64,000 nucleotides of DNA from Aspidapion aeneum (lineage: Eukaryota > Arthropoda > Insecta > Coleoptera > Brentidae), in NCBI GenBank assembly GCA_963576565.1, contig OY755039.1, forward strand, positions 78,924,289 through 78,988,288, read 5' to 3'. The position numbers and the translations under genes were made by a program. The notes below the pieces were generated by a model. That model saw only the letters and a program-made list of their open reading frames with translations, made no database searches and was not told where the DNA came from. Positions 1 through 10,188 of the stretch are shown piece after piece (position 1 is the first letter of the stretch; every line of letters starts with the position of its first letter).

Positions 1-366
1 AACGGTCATATTTCGTCAGACGACCCTTTCGACCAAAATTTAGACCATATTCTCATGAGTAACTATGTTAATGATCATAAAAAAAAATCTAAATTACTGT
101 ACTCAAAAATTAACGAAAAACTAGCCCAATTCAAAACGACTTTAATCAATAAATTAAACAAAAAACGCGATGATCCTATTTTATTTCAACCCAATCAAGA
201 GGTATATATGCGTAAACATGAACGGAAAAAACTAGGAAACAAAGAACCCACTACAACGGTGTCAGTAAACCCAGCAAGTAAACCAATATCAACAAACTCC
301 CACGGAAAAATTCATATGTCTAATTTAAAAAGACCGCTAATTAAAAATAAATATGACTTTGGGTAA
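1..366 (+). CDS. pol: Pol C-terminal tail (integrase C-terminus), partial
   Basis: The frame is open from base 1 to the TAA at 364-366, so this is the end of a longer protein. The 121 residues are rich in Lys, Asn and Thr and end in a basic tail; no catalytic residue is left. The position directly before a splice acceptor and an envelope gene is where the integrase C-terminus sits in errantiviruses. I assign it by position and composition, not by a recognised domain. It belongs to an endogenous element that is probably inactive, since the envelope gene downstream is broken. Confidence 0.6.
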   Translation, partial: NGHISSDDPFDQNLDHILMSNYVNDHKKKSKLLYSKINEKLAQFKTTLINKLNKKRDDPILFQPNQEVYMRKHERKKLGNKEPTTTVSVNPASKPISTNSHGKIHMSNLKRPLIKNKYDFG

Positions 367-381
367 CTTTTATCTTTGGGT

Positions 382-393
382 TTTGTATTTCAG
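382..393 (+). promoter_or_regulatory. Candidate env splice acceptor
   Basis: A pyrimidine-rich stretch runs into CAG at 391-393 just after the pol stop, followed by the open frame of the envelope gene. Errantivirus envelope proteins are translated from a spliced mRNA whose acceptor lies near the end of pol. The donor would be upstream of the window. Confidence 0.45.
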
Positions 394-2142
394 GTTCAGC
401 CTTGCTTCGGGTCTTGAGGATGAAATGATTATAAAAAAACTGGATAATAAGCTTGGAATAATGCCTATAAAATTAGGAACTGCAAAAACAATAAAATATA
501 CCTACACTTTAATTCATTACTTTGATTTAGACCCCATACTGTGGGAAACCAATAAATTAAACTTAAAAGTAAATAATATCACGACTTTAATAAATAGCCA
601 TACTGGATATTCCAACGATACACAGAATTACCTAAAACTTTTTTAAATATTACAAACCAGGATCGATACCAAAATATCAGAAATTTTGCCTCATCCCAAA
701 CGATTAAGACGTGGGATGATTAACATGTTAGGGTCTGTATTTAAGGCTGTTACAGGCAATTTAGACGCATCGGATGGCAAGTACTATAAAAAAATGATTC
801 ATGAGTTACAAAATAATCAAAAAACATTGTCGACGACAATTTTAAAACAGAATTCCTTATCGATTAGTGTTATTTCTAAATTTAATCAAACGGTTCAACA
901 AATAATTCAAAATGAAAAATTTTTAGAGTCCAAAATCAATCAGATTGCTTCAATTGTTAAAAATTCTGGCTACAGAGAAAATTCCCTTTTTATCAAAGAT
1001 ATTTTGCTTCAACTTATAAACTCCTATGAAATTATTCAATCAATCTTGCAAGATGTTGAAAATTCAATTACATTTTCTAAACTAAAGGTCATGCATCCAA
1101 GTATAATAAAGTTATCTGATCTTCAAAAAAGAATTATTATCTGTGCAAGAAAAAGTAGGAGAACAACAAATGTTATTAACTGTTACTCTTCAAAATGAAT
1201 TTTTTTATGAAAAATTTATCACTTTAGACTTTTTTATTCTAAATAATAAAATTACTTATCTCCTACACATTCCAATCACATCTAAAGACATTTTTGACTA
1301 CTTTCATTTATATCCCGTGCGAATACAATTTGAGAGCAAATTGGTTTAAAGTTGTTTTCCCGCGGAAAATTTTTTTTGATAAAAAACAAATTGCAACATG
1401 CATATTATCAAGAACCATGCGCAGAAATAACCAGAAATGAATATATTTGCAAAAAAGAAGACTTCAAAAATAGCGAACCCGATAGTCCTTGCGAAATTTC
1501 ATTAATTGACTCCAGCATGCTCCTAAATCAGCCAACCACCTGCCAGAAAACACAAATTAAATTAGCCACACCAATCATTCACCAACTAGAGAAATCAAAC
1601 CAATGGATATTTGTTCTTCCAAATGATGAAAACGCTTAAACTTCCTGTCAACATCAAGAAGAAGTACATACACTTTTGGGAACATACCTTATCAGACTGC
1701 CAAACGCCTGTCTAATTCAGATCAACCGACAAATTTTTACGAACAACAACAAAACAACAGCAGCAATAGTTCAGCCGTATATATTTCCTGACATACAAGA
1801 TGCACCAACTGTTATACATCCGTTGGACCTATCAAACAGTGTAAAAGATATTGAGATAGCTTAAACAACCTAAAAAGAGAAATTCGAGAAAACTATCCGC
1901 ACTTCGAAACATCAAGCATTTATCATGTACCCAGTATATGGACATTACTTGTATATGTAACACTTACACTTATATGTTTATACTTAATCTATAAGCGAGT
2001 ACGGAAATGCAAACAATCAAAAAACACAAATCCAGTTGTAATTCAAATGCAAACTCCACAAGACAGCATTAACGTAATTCCTTCACAATTAAAACAATGT
2101 GAGCAGAAAATTGATCCGGCCAGCATCCACCTGCCCCTGTAA
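394..2142 (+). pseudogene. env: Errantivirus-like envelope gene, broken by frameshifts
   Basis: Open pieces in changing frames at 394-646, 686-1198, 1143-1349, 1352-1639, 1676-1864 and 1865-2142 together cover an envelope protein. A furin-like basic site (RLRRG) lies at about 703-717, followed by a stretch of the form GSxFKxxTGNLD that resembles the fusion-peptide region of insect errantivirus and baculovirus F-type envelope proteins (family knowledge). A hydrophobic segment of about 20 residues near 1935-1995 would be the membrane anchor, followed by a basic cytoplasmic tail ending at the TAA at 2140-2142. At least four frame changes mean it cannot make the full protein. The same two landmarks occur in the envelope gene at 48191-49678. 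Confidence 0.75.
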
Positions 2143-2148
2143 AGTCTA

Positions 2149-2163
2149 ATTTTGGGGTGGAGG
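2149..2163 (+). other. Polypurine tract of the 1-2363 element
   Basis: TTTTGGGGTGGAGG directly precedes the LTR and is the expected plus-strand primer site. Confidence 0.75.
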
Positions 2164-2363
2164 AGTTATACGACCGACGTCGACCTTACCTGGAATCATC
2201 TAGAGAACCTCTAAACCTACCGGAGATGAGAAGTTGAATTTCATTTCATTTGTTGTAAAAGTTTTTACCTTTAGTATTCTTAAGTCTATTATTGTACTCG
2301 CATCAATAAAATATACATTTATTATAAAGCATAAACTCGAAGTGGTTGTTCGATTACTTAATT
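2164..2363 (+). repeat. 3' LTR of the errantivirus-like element
   Basis: The 200-bp segment begins AGTTA right after the polypurine tract and ends TAATT. It contains an AATAAA signal near 2306. The end is assigned from the terminal motif only, because the matching 5' LTR is not in the window, so the right edge could be off by a few bases. Confidence 0.6.
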
Positions 2364-3121
2364 CGTATACCTACAGTATATTTCATTGTTTTTGGGATAA
2401 TTTTTGACTGTGTCACATGTCATCAAGAAAACAGCTGTCCAAGGGTACACAGGTTCGGATTTAGAAAATAGAAAAAATAAACATACGGGGTCGTTCAGAA
2501 ATTAGACTACTACATACGCAACACGGCATTTTTAAAGTATGTGGTGTTTTTTAGAGTGATTTAAAGAAAAGCTCTTATTAAGTCTTATCAAAAACAGCAT
2601 GGCAGAAAAATATTTTGTTTTTTGCTTCCTCCTTTGCCCCTCCCCCCTAACAATCCTGAATCACGGGGCCGCATAACAAAAATTTAAAAAAAAATGCGCG
2701 GCAGAAAGTTTAGTTTGTGGAAAAACATGGTTCTTTAGCCTAAAACTTTAGAAAAATTGAGTACTTGTTGGATAAAATGAGGCCACAAACTTATTGTTTT
2801 TTTAAAACAAAAAAAGTGTCGGAGTAAGTAGGCGAATATTTAAAAATAGTAGCTACGTATATAAAGAGAAGACTACGCCGGTGATTTTTTTTTTAAAATT
2901 AGGTTCTTTTTGGAAAAATGGCGCCACAGCAAGAAATCTTTTGTAAAAATAATAAGAAATGATGCCACAAGCAAAAACTTAAGAAAAATGAAATAATTTA
3001 AAGAAAAAAGATACTACAGACCAAAAATTTTCGGGAAAAATTGTACCAATTGCAAAAGTTTTGATTAGTTTAGGGGGACTAATTTTTAAACTATCCTTTT
3101 TAAAATATGTAAGCAAGATAT
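2364..3121. other. AT-rich spacer, no gene seen
   Basis: No coding region. A GGGGTCGTTCA-type motif at about 2488 followed by C-rich sequence at 2630-2650 resembles the short repeat at 8563-8715. From 2700 to 3060 there are several degenerate short copies of a motif like AAAATGRxGCCACA between A-rich runs, probably the remains of old repeats. Confidence 0.5.
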
Positions 3122-3340
3122 GTACAGGGTGATTCACTATATTTTAATATCAATTATTGAAAAAAATTTAAATATAAAAGTTTTACAGTTTATTAAAAGC
3201 ATTTCAACCCATATGACAGATTGTCAAATGTCATTCTATAAGTTAAAATTTGACATCAACTTTCTTATATTAAATAAAACATCCTGTATATTATTTCATT
3301 TTCAAATCCTCCTTTTCTTTCTGAATTTAAAAATGTATAA
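3122..3340 (+). repeat. Short interspersed element with TACAGGGTGATTCA end, copy 1
   Basis: It starts TACAGGGTGATTCAC and ends near CTTTCTGAATTTAAAAATGT. A diverged copy lies inverted at 44801-45039 with the same two ends and similar interior. A reading frame across it (3120-3356) is not conserved in the other copy and is not a gene. The end motif recalls mariner-type MITEs, but no clear terminal inverted repeat or target duplication was found. Confidence 0.55.
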
Positions 3341-3520
3341 TAGGCTCACACTGTGATAAACATTTGGTGAGTAATAACGCATTATCTTTCCATTAAGATC
3401 CTATACACTTTATATATTTTACCCATCAACTTATTTTCTTTTTACCATAGGAGTACGAGAAATTTAAATGCCATAAAATATTTATCGTAATCTTAGAGTA
3501 AGAAAAAAGAAAGAGTACCA

Positions 3521-4546
3521 GGGCTGGTATTCTCATAAATTGGCTTAAAAACGTTACGTTTTGACAGCACCCTTGTCGCATGGCATTTGCGCTGACCGAT
3601 CGAATATGATATTCACGTTGGTAAACGCGCCCTCGAGATGGAACTTGCTAACCATCCTTCAAATTCTCGCTTTTTGTTTATGTTTTTTGACATTTGTGGC
3701 ATACATTAGAGATTTTTTTCACCACAGTTAGTTATTTTTGGTATTTATTGATAAAAACATCGAAAATCTAGACAAGGTGACGGTTAGAAATTATTTTAAT
3801 GAGAAATGTTCGGGTAGCGGTGTTTTAACATGATTGTAATGACCCTACACTTCTGGGGTATAATAATAAAGGTTATATAGGTTGATGTAAATCATAAATT
3901 TTCATCATATTCTAACAAATAAAATATAGTTTTAGAAGAAAATTTAGTTAAAAATCTTCAATAATTATTATTAAAATTTAAATTGTTTAAGAATATACTC
4001 GCTCATACTAGGGTGTTTCCAATAAGGCTTAAATGCTCGGGTACCTACTCTACAGGGCACCTTTACATGTAAAAGTGTAGAAAACTTGCCAGTAAACAAT
4101 TTTTAATTATTCATTTATCTGTACTACTTAAATATTCCAGAGAGGGGAGAAATACAGTTAATCTTTATTCACAAACAACTTAAAATACCTTATTTCTACC
4201 TTGAAGAATAAGAAAGGTAGCTATTTTGGTACCTTATTATACTTCAAGTATAGGCTGAAGGCCTCCTTTAATCATTTTAAATACAAAATTGGCCAAAAAA
4301 TTAAAAACTGTCTGCGTAATACTTTTTAATAGGTTTGAATTTTTTAAAAACGCCAAGCGATTATCAGAAACAGATGCCAATTGGTAGGTGTTTTTAAACA
4401 CGGTTACCGTTTTAAAAAAATGCTCAGTGGAATCATACGTGAACACCATTTTTGGACTTTTGCTCAGATGCTTAGCGAATTTGACTTCATAAAACGGTGA
4501 GCGTCTTAAAAACGCTATGCGTTGTTGATTATGAGAATACCGGTCC
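3521..4546. mobile_element. 1-kb TIR element, non-autonomous
   Basis: The ends are inverted: GGGCTGGTATTCTCATAA at the left and its near complement TTATGAGAATACCGGTCC at the right, with further similarity inward (AACGTTACGTT against AACGCATAGCG). Flanking TA dinucleotides occur at both sides, a possible target duplication. A 70-residue minus-strand reading frame (4237-4449) is the only coding trace and shows no recognisable transposase motif. The superfamily is unresolved; the GGGC start would suit PIF/Harbinger, the TA flank Tc1/mariner. Confidence 0.6.
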
Positions 4547-4548
4547 AG

Positions 4549-4904
4549 TAGCCTCGTTTTCGGCGGTCATTAATTCATTTGTTTGTTAACCATGCATACG
4601 TTACGCTGTTGTCGCCTCCCGTATCTTCTTCAAATTATATAAATAATAAATCAGGTTCTACTCGTGACCAGTTGCAAAATGCGTGGTCCTTTGTTTTTGT
4701 TGACCTATTCAACCCATGCGATATTTTGTCCTACCCTTATTAGTCCGCGTCGCGTCGTTTTGTACTGTGCATTTTTGATTACATTATTATAAAACCATTC
4801 TTTTCCAGAACATAATTTATGAACGGTCCCTTTCCCCACAATTTTTGCAAGACGTGGTAGCAGGGCCGGGTTTGGTTTTGGGCTATGTGGACTATATTCC
4901 CATA
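4549..4904. other. Spacer, nothing recognised
   Basis: Unique-looking sequence between two mobile elements with no convincing gene, repeat or regulatory signal. Confidence 0.5.
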
Positions 4905-5008
4905 AAAATACTCTGCCAATATATGGGCCCCTAAGCTCACACTAGGTACTATAGTTATAGTGTACGTGTGAGCTAATATAACTAAAAACTGAAATATATT
5001 TTATTCAA

Positions 5009-5450
5009 CTCCAGACTAAATTACCTTTTGTTTGATACCACACAAGCCATGTTTTGACTTAACTTCTACCCCCACCCTTAAAAAAACAAAAACTATAATG
5101 TATTTTGTTAAACTCCGGACTCAATTACCTTTCGTTTGATATCACACACGCCATATTTTCACTTAAACTCTAATTTTTGAAATATACCTCACCCTTTTTT
5201 TAAAATAAACTAAAATGTATTTTGTTTAACTCCAGACTCAATTACCTTTCGTTTGATATCACACACGCCATATTTTTACATAAACTCTAATTTTTGAAAT
5301 TTACCCCCACCCTTTTTTTAAAATAAACTAAAATGTATTTTGTTTAACTCCAGACTCAATTACCTTTCGTTTGATATCACACACGCCATATTTTTACATA
5401 AACTCTAATTTTTGAAATTTACCCCCACCCTTTTATTTGGTTTGTGTTCG
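5009..5450. repeat. Minisatellite inside HINE-like copy A
   Basis: Four head-to-tail units each begin CTCCRGACT and contain TACCTTTYGTTTGATA and a C-rich tract. Unit starts are at about 5009, 5113, 5230 and 5348. The second to fourth units are nearly identical. The other two copies of the element hold about three units. Confidence 0.85.
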
Positions 5451-5560
5451 GTGGATTTTGTTCATTTTTAAATGGGACCATCTCGACCCAAGACTCAGCC
5501 TAGGTACCAAATTTCATTAAAATCGGCCAGGCGGTTTTTGAGTTATGTGCGTTGGTCGTT

Positions 5561-5776
<216 letters not shown>

Positions 5777-6250
5777 GGCGCAACAAAAAAGTTTAAAAAT
5801 CATCTGAAACGCAAAGATATATAAAAATTTTTGAAATCGGAGCAACTTTTTTTTTCTCGAAAAAATAGCTCACACTACTATAGTATAGTATATGTGTGAG
5901 CTAAAATCTATCTTATTGCAGAGGACCCTAAACTATTACGAGTCGTTAAATACCGAGATGAATTCCATCAAAGGAGCATGCGCCAAAATTAACGTCAAAA
6001 TGTCTAATTTAAATTATTGGCGCGAATACCGTGATTGGCGCGAGATCGAAGAGCTTAACGTATAATAAAAAATTCAAGGTATAAAATAATGGTCAATTCT
6101 AATTTTTAGGTATGATTTTATGAAGGTACCGGGTGGTTTTTTATAACCGGAGCACTCAGCAACTTTATCATTGAAAATAAATTGAGATTTTTTTTTGTTA
6201 ATTATGACAACTTTAAAAGCCAACATAATTTTTTTCTATCCGTCACCATG

Positions 6251-7106
6251 TACATGGTGTCCCAAATTCGATGTTTTTGGGGGGTTTCGGGTATTTCTAG
6301 AGGGGCTAAAAAAACTGATCCCCCTTTGCGACTCTCAAATTTTAAAAGAAGCTTAAAGGTGAAAATCGCATTTTGATATAGCAAGCCGTTTTTAAACTAC
6401 GGGGTGTTTTTAAAAAGTCTACATTTTGGGAAGGAGTCTATAACTTGTTTATTTATTAATATTTTTTATTTCTGTGAAAACATTCTTAAGACAGTTTTTT
6501 AAGAGGAATTCAACTGTTAAATTAAATTTCATTTGTCCCGTTTAGTTTTTGAGATATCACATAAAATTAATTTTTCTTTATGGGAGGATCCCTTTATTTC
6601 TTTATATTTTTGTATTTTTTTTATTTTTACCACATATTTTAGTTTGCTTAATGGGTTTAAAATATTTTAATATTATAAAAATATAAAAATAAAAAAATAA
6701 AATATTGAGTGTGATACATCATTTTAAAGGAAATTTTAAGCTGATTTTTAAAATCGAATAAAAAAAAGACTTATTCTGTAAGAAAAATAACAACTTTATG
6801 CAATATCTTAAAAACCAAAAGAGATAAATAAAAACCGTTTACATCTATCAATTCTTCAAGAAAAGAACTATAAGAAAGCTATTTACACAAAAACAAAATT
6901 TTCATAAACAAAAAAGTTATAAACCCCCTCCCAAAATGCAGACAAAAACACTCCGTAGCTTAAAAACGGCTTGCTATATCTAAATGTGGTTTTCACCTTT
7001 AGGCTTCTCTTGAAATTTGAGCGTCGCAAAGGGGGGACAGTTTTTTTCTATCTCCCCTAGAAATACCCGACACCACAAAAAAACAACGAATTTGGGACAC
7101 CCTGTA
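6251..7106. mobile_element. Fold-back MITE with TACAxGGTGTCCC ends
   Basis: The sequence is a long imperfect palindrome: the left end CATGGTGTCCCAAATTCG is complementary to the right end CGAATTTGGGACACCCTG, and similarity between arms can be followed for most of about 425 bp per arm (for example TTTTTGAGATAT against its complement near 6800). It is flanked by TA on both sides, as in mariner-type MITEs. It has no coding capacity. Confidence 0.75.
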
Positions 7107-7227
7107 CAGGCTGTGACAATGAAGTCGATTTTTTGAGAGGGAACACCCTGGATTCGTCTTTTCTTTCTGATTTCAAAAATATACAATATCTACGTGCTGC
7201 GAATAATATTTTTTGAGGCATATGCAG

Positions 7228-7416
7228 CAGTGGCGTATATAGGAAAAAGTTTCGGGGGGGGGACGAGACAGTTTCGGGGGGGGGAGGGGGGGCGAGACCT
7301 CATAAGGCTGTATTTGATGCTATTTTATGTTTGTATTCATGAAATATGTGGAAAATATCTGAAAAAATCTTACCTTCGGGGGGGGGGGGCGGGCCCCCCC
7401 CGTATATACGCCACTG
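7228..7416. mobile_element. hAT-type MITE, copy A
   Basis: The element starts CAGTGGCGTATATA and ends TATATACGCCACTG. It is flanked by perfect 8-bp duplications ATATGCAG (7220-7227 and 7417-7424), the hallmark of hAT transposition. Long G runs follow the left end and G/C runs precede the right end. A second copy with its own 8-bp duplication is at 41635-41801. It is 189 bp and non-coding. Confidence 0.92.
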
Positions 7417-7432
7417 ATATGCAGTATTTCTT

Positions 7433-7747
7433 CTATATGATCTTATGCATTTCACGTTTATTTTGTTTTGCCATGGGAGTATTGACTGTCAACTGCAATG
7501 TTTCTTCAAGTATTTCTTGATTGTGTTTGTATTTCAAATGATCACACAGATCCAAGTTTTTTGGGAAGGAGCATTTACATTCGAGGCATCTAAACATACA
7601 AACACTTTCTGCATAGGAATACGTTTGTTTTTGTATGCCTCGTTTACTTTGACAGTGTTTATTTAATTTAAATTGGGCACTAAATAATTTGTCACACAAC
7701 TTGCACGTCACCGGCATTTTCACAGCACAAAAACGACGAATTTTCAT
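7433..7747 (-). CDS. C2H2 zinc-finger reading frame, function unknown
   Basis: The frame starts at ATG 7747 (a second ATG lies at 7717) and ends at TAG 7433-7435, giving 104 residues. Two zinc-finger-like units are visible: CKLCDKLFSAQFKLNKHC near the second Met, and a CLEC...H...H unit with His-Lys-Tyr-Lys-His. The first ends in Cys rather than a second His. Such units bind DNA or occur at the N-terminus of some transposases. It sits inside the 32-bp inverted repeats, 9 bp from a hAT MITE target duplication, so the original C-terminus may have been cut off. It could be a transposon gene remnant or a captured exon. Confidence 0.45.
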   Translation of the reverse strand: MKIRRFCAVKMPVTCKLCDKLFSAQFKLNKHCQSKRGIQKQTYSYAESVCMFRCLECKCSFPKNLDLCDHLKYKHNQEILEETLQLTVNTPMAKQNKREMHKII

Positions 7748-7889
7748 CAAAAAGAACTGGGAATTACTAAAGTTTTGCTGTGTAAAACCATACTGCAATA
7801 TCTCTCAGTTGATTGGTTGGCAGAAGTGACAGATCAACGCTTGCGCACGTCTTGGAATTCATCTCGGTATTTAACGACTCGTAAACTAT

Positions 7890-8846
7890 TAATCATTGAT
7901 CAAACAAGTCTAACCGATATTAAGGATATTCTATTTTATTATTTACTGCGCGGTCATCTGTTCAACTAAATGAAAATTTCAGTGAGCACTTAATGCTAGA
8001 CATAATAATATGTTGAAATAAATTCAGGGTGACTATTTAAAAAGGTTTCACCCCGAATATTTTGAAAAGCAAAAGAAAGTAATTTTTAAAAACATATAGG
8101 GCACTTCCAGGCAAGAGGAGTTATGGATTTGCAGAATTGATGGCGGAGCAAGTCCAGCGCCTCAGTTTTTCGTAAATATGAACCTTTTAGTTACGAGAGT
8201 TAGTTGAGATATTAGCTGTTAAATAAAATACTATTTTGTCTCTACCTGAAATAGGCAATACTGCGTCAGCTGACGACGTATTAAATCTATATTTTTTTTT
8301 TAGTTTTACCAGTACTAAATTTTGATTTGTCACCGTATTTTTACAAACACAGCATATTTTACTTCCTATTCATTGTGAAGTACAAATAAGTTATTTTTTG
8401 TACAAACAAAATAAAAAACGCAGTTATAAACACCAAACTTAAAAACACCGAACCGAACCAAACAACCGTGCTATTTGTGCTACGTCAATTTTAAGCATTG
8501 TTGCCAGGTCGTGTCACCTTGAGTGTAGAACTTGCAGAAAAAATAAAGGGCAGTTTATATGTAGGGGCCATTCTTAAATCACATAATGCTCAAGGAGGGA
8601 GAGGGGTGGTGGGTTTAGCTTTGCGATACACTTAGTGACGTTTAGATGTATTTTTCTATTAAAAATGCGTTACGAAGGGGGAAGAAGGGTCAAAAATCCT
8701 GAATTATTGCGCTGCCCGAGATTATAGTTATTAACATAAAAAATTTTTGTGACATTTTTACCTAACCTTGTATGCTGGCCCGAAAAGCAATAGCTTGGGA
8801 AGGCATTGTTTTCGTCGAGAAAATATATTTCTTAAAAAAGCGTAAT
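7890..8846. other. Spacer with one short repeat
   Basis: No gene is visible. 8563-8715 holds a GGGGCCATTC...-type sequence with G-rich tracts (GGAGGGAGAGGGG, GGGGGAAGAAGGG) of a kind widely repeated in insect genomes and similar to 2488-2650. The last bases, CGTAAT, flank the large Gypsy-1 structure. Confidence 0.45.
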
Positions 8847-9161
8847 TGTTATATTTTAAAATAAACTTTTTTTAGATGGGGTTCATCTTACCAAATAAAG
8901 AAATAAAAAAAAGGTGTTTTAAATTCAATAAATTTTATTTCACAGGAAGAATTTTCCGTGACAATATTCTTCTACAGTTTTATATTTTCCCTGATTTTAA
9001 ACCTCTTTTAAAAATATTCTTTTTAATCCTAATATGCGCATATTTACTAGCTAAACCTAAACCTAGAGTCGAATAAGCCTTAATTAAAATGGATCTTACT
9101 TGAAAAACTAATAACCACAGTCCAGTCAAACTTTTTATCTGTACATCCAAATCTTTCCAAC

Positions 9162-9820
9162 TGAACAAGTTTCCCAACTTGTTTTTATTTTTGTAAATAA
9201 TTATATTCTCTAATTTTCACTTAAAATTCGAGAAGCTATCTCTCTTAGTTTTTAAATATTTTTGGGTTACATTTTCTACGCTTACAAGCGTTTTTAGAAT
9301 ATTATTTTGATTTACTTTACGCTATATCTTTCCATATTTTAAATTTAAACTTCGCGCGCTTCTCCCAGCAATGAAGGATTTGAGATAAGCGGCTAAATTC
9401 GGCCTAGCAGACGAAAACGCCGATTGTCTGAGAGAACAACTCAACCACGCGCCTCGTGCAAGTAAAGTCACCGCACCGCTATTATTTTATATTAAAATTG
9501 TGGAAACTATTAATTTTACGCTTTAGTTTATTAGATATTAGTGTTTGGAACATTTTGAACTATAGAACAATGGAGAGTCTGGTACTTCGCGTATAATCGG
9601 GCTGGCCAGCCAAGTAGCTACGAAAGACATCTAATGGTAAGTCGCTTTCGCAATTTTTCATTGCTACGCTATTTTTAGTAAATAAGTTTTTAGGCTCTTT
9701 TTTCCCTGTCGGAGCCCTGTGGAAAGATACAGTCCCTCTTAACTCCCACACGTTTTTCTCGAGCTATCTCGAGTGGTCCTTCGGTATATTTTATTTTCTA
9801 CAGAAGGCCTGACCTCACCA
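9162..9820 (+). repeat. BEL-1 5' LTR
   Basis: It begins TGAACAAGTTTCCC and ends CTGACCTCACCA. It is identical by eye to the 3' LTR, which implies a recent insertion. Confidence 0.95.
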
Positions 9821-9822
9821 TT

Positions 9823-9840
9823 TGGTCCAGGTTCGAGCCC
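9823..9840 (+). other. BEL-1 primer binding site
   Basis: TGGTCCAGGTTCGAGCCC begins two bases after the LTR. The leading TGG pairs with a tRNA CCA end; I could not name the tRNA. Confidence 0.55.
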
Positions 9841-10188
9841 GATAACAGGACCCCGGGAAAAATTAAAGTCTAAATCGCATTTTGTTAAAAATAAAATTTT
9901 TAATAAATACGCTGACCTTGCTCTTTTTGCTGTGCTCGCAGTAAAAATAACAAGTAAAAAAGTACCGAACGCGCATTGTTTTCGCGCATTTCCTACCTCT
10001 TTTTGGCTTGGCGTCGAATGCACGTAGGAAAAGTTTCCAACACAAAGATATTAAGAGGTAAATGAGACTTGTTTACATTTTTTATCGCCTATTCTCTTTT
10101 CTTTTTAAACGCTTTTAATTTTTAAATATTAAAAATTTCGGAAACTAATCGTTCACCTGTGTTAACGGAGTTTTTTAAAAACATTACA

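Larger units (their letters stand above)
1..2363 (+). mobile_element. Errantivirus-like Gypsy element, 3' part only
   Basis: The window opens inside this element. In order it holds the tail of pol, a splice-acceptor-like sequence, a broken envelope gene, a polypurine tract and one LTR that begins AGTTA and ends TAATT. Envelope plus AGT-type LTR ends are typical of the errantivirus group of Gypsy elements. The 5' LTR, gag and most of pol lie outside the window, so its target duplication cannot be checked. It is not a copy of the element at 47811-55210: the LTR sequence differs and the envelope proteins are only distantly similar. Confidence 0.85.
5936..7884 (-). mobile_element. Region bounded by perfect 32-bp inverted repeats
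   Basis: The 32 bases at 5936-5967 (starting TTACGAGTCGTTAAATACCG) are exactly the reverse complement of 7853-7884, and weaker similarity continues inward (shared TGCGC motif). This looks like the terminal repeats of a DNA transposon about 1.9 kb long, or 0.9 kb once the inserted fold-back MITE (6251-7106) and hAT MITE (7228-7416) are removed. The only coding content is a C2H2 zinc-finger frame next to the right repeat. No target duplication was identified, so an inverted host duplication is the alternative. Confidence 0.5.

Noticed and set aside
7194..7520. 108-codon frame spanning the hAT MITE
   Set aside because: It depends on the inserted MITE and its G runs, and crosses its target duplications.
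8876..9076. 66-codon frame found in both Gypsy-1 LTRs (also 27162-27362)
   Set aside because: Conservation is explained by the shared LTR; it is antisense to the element and has no recognisable domain.
9823..9850. GGTTCGAGCCC resembling the T-arm of a tRNA gene
   Set aside because: No cloverleaf can be built around it; its place right after an LTR makes it a primer binding site.
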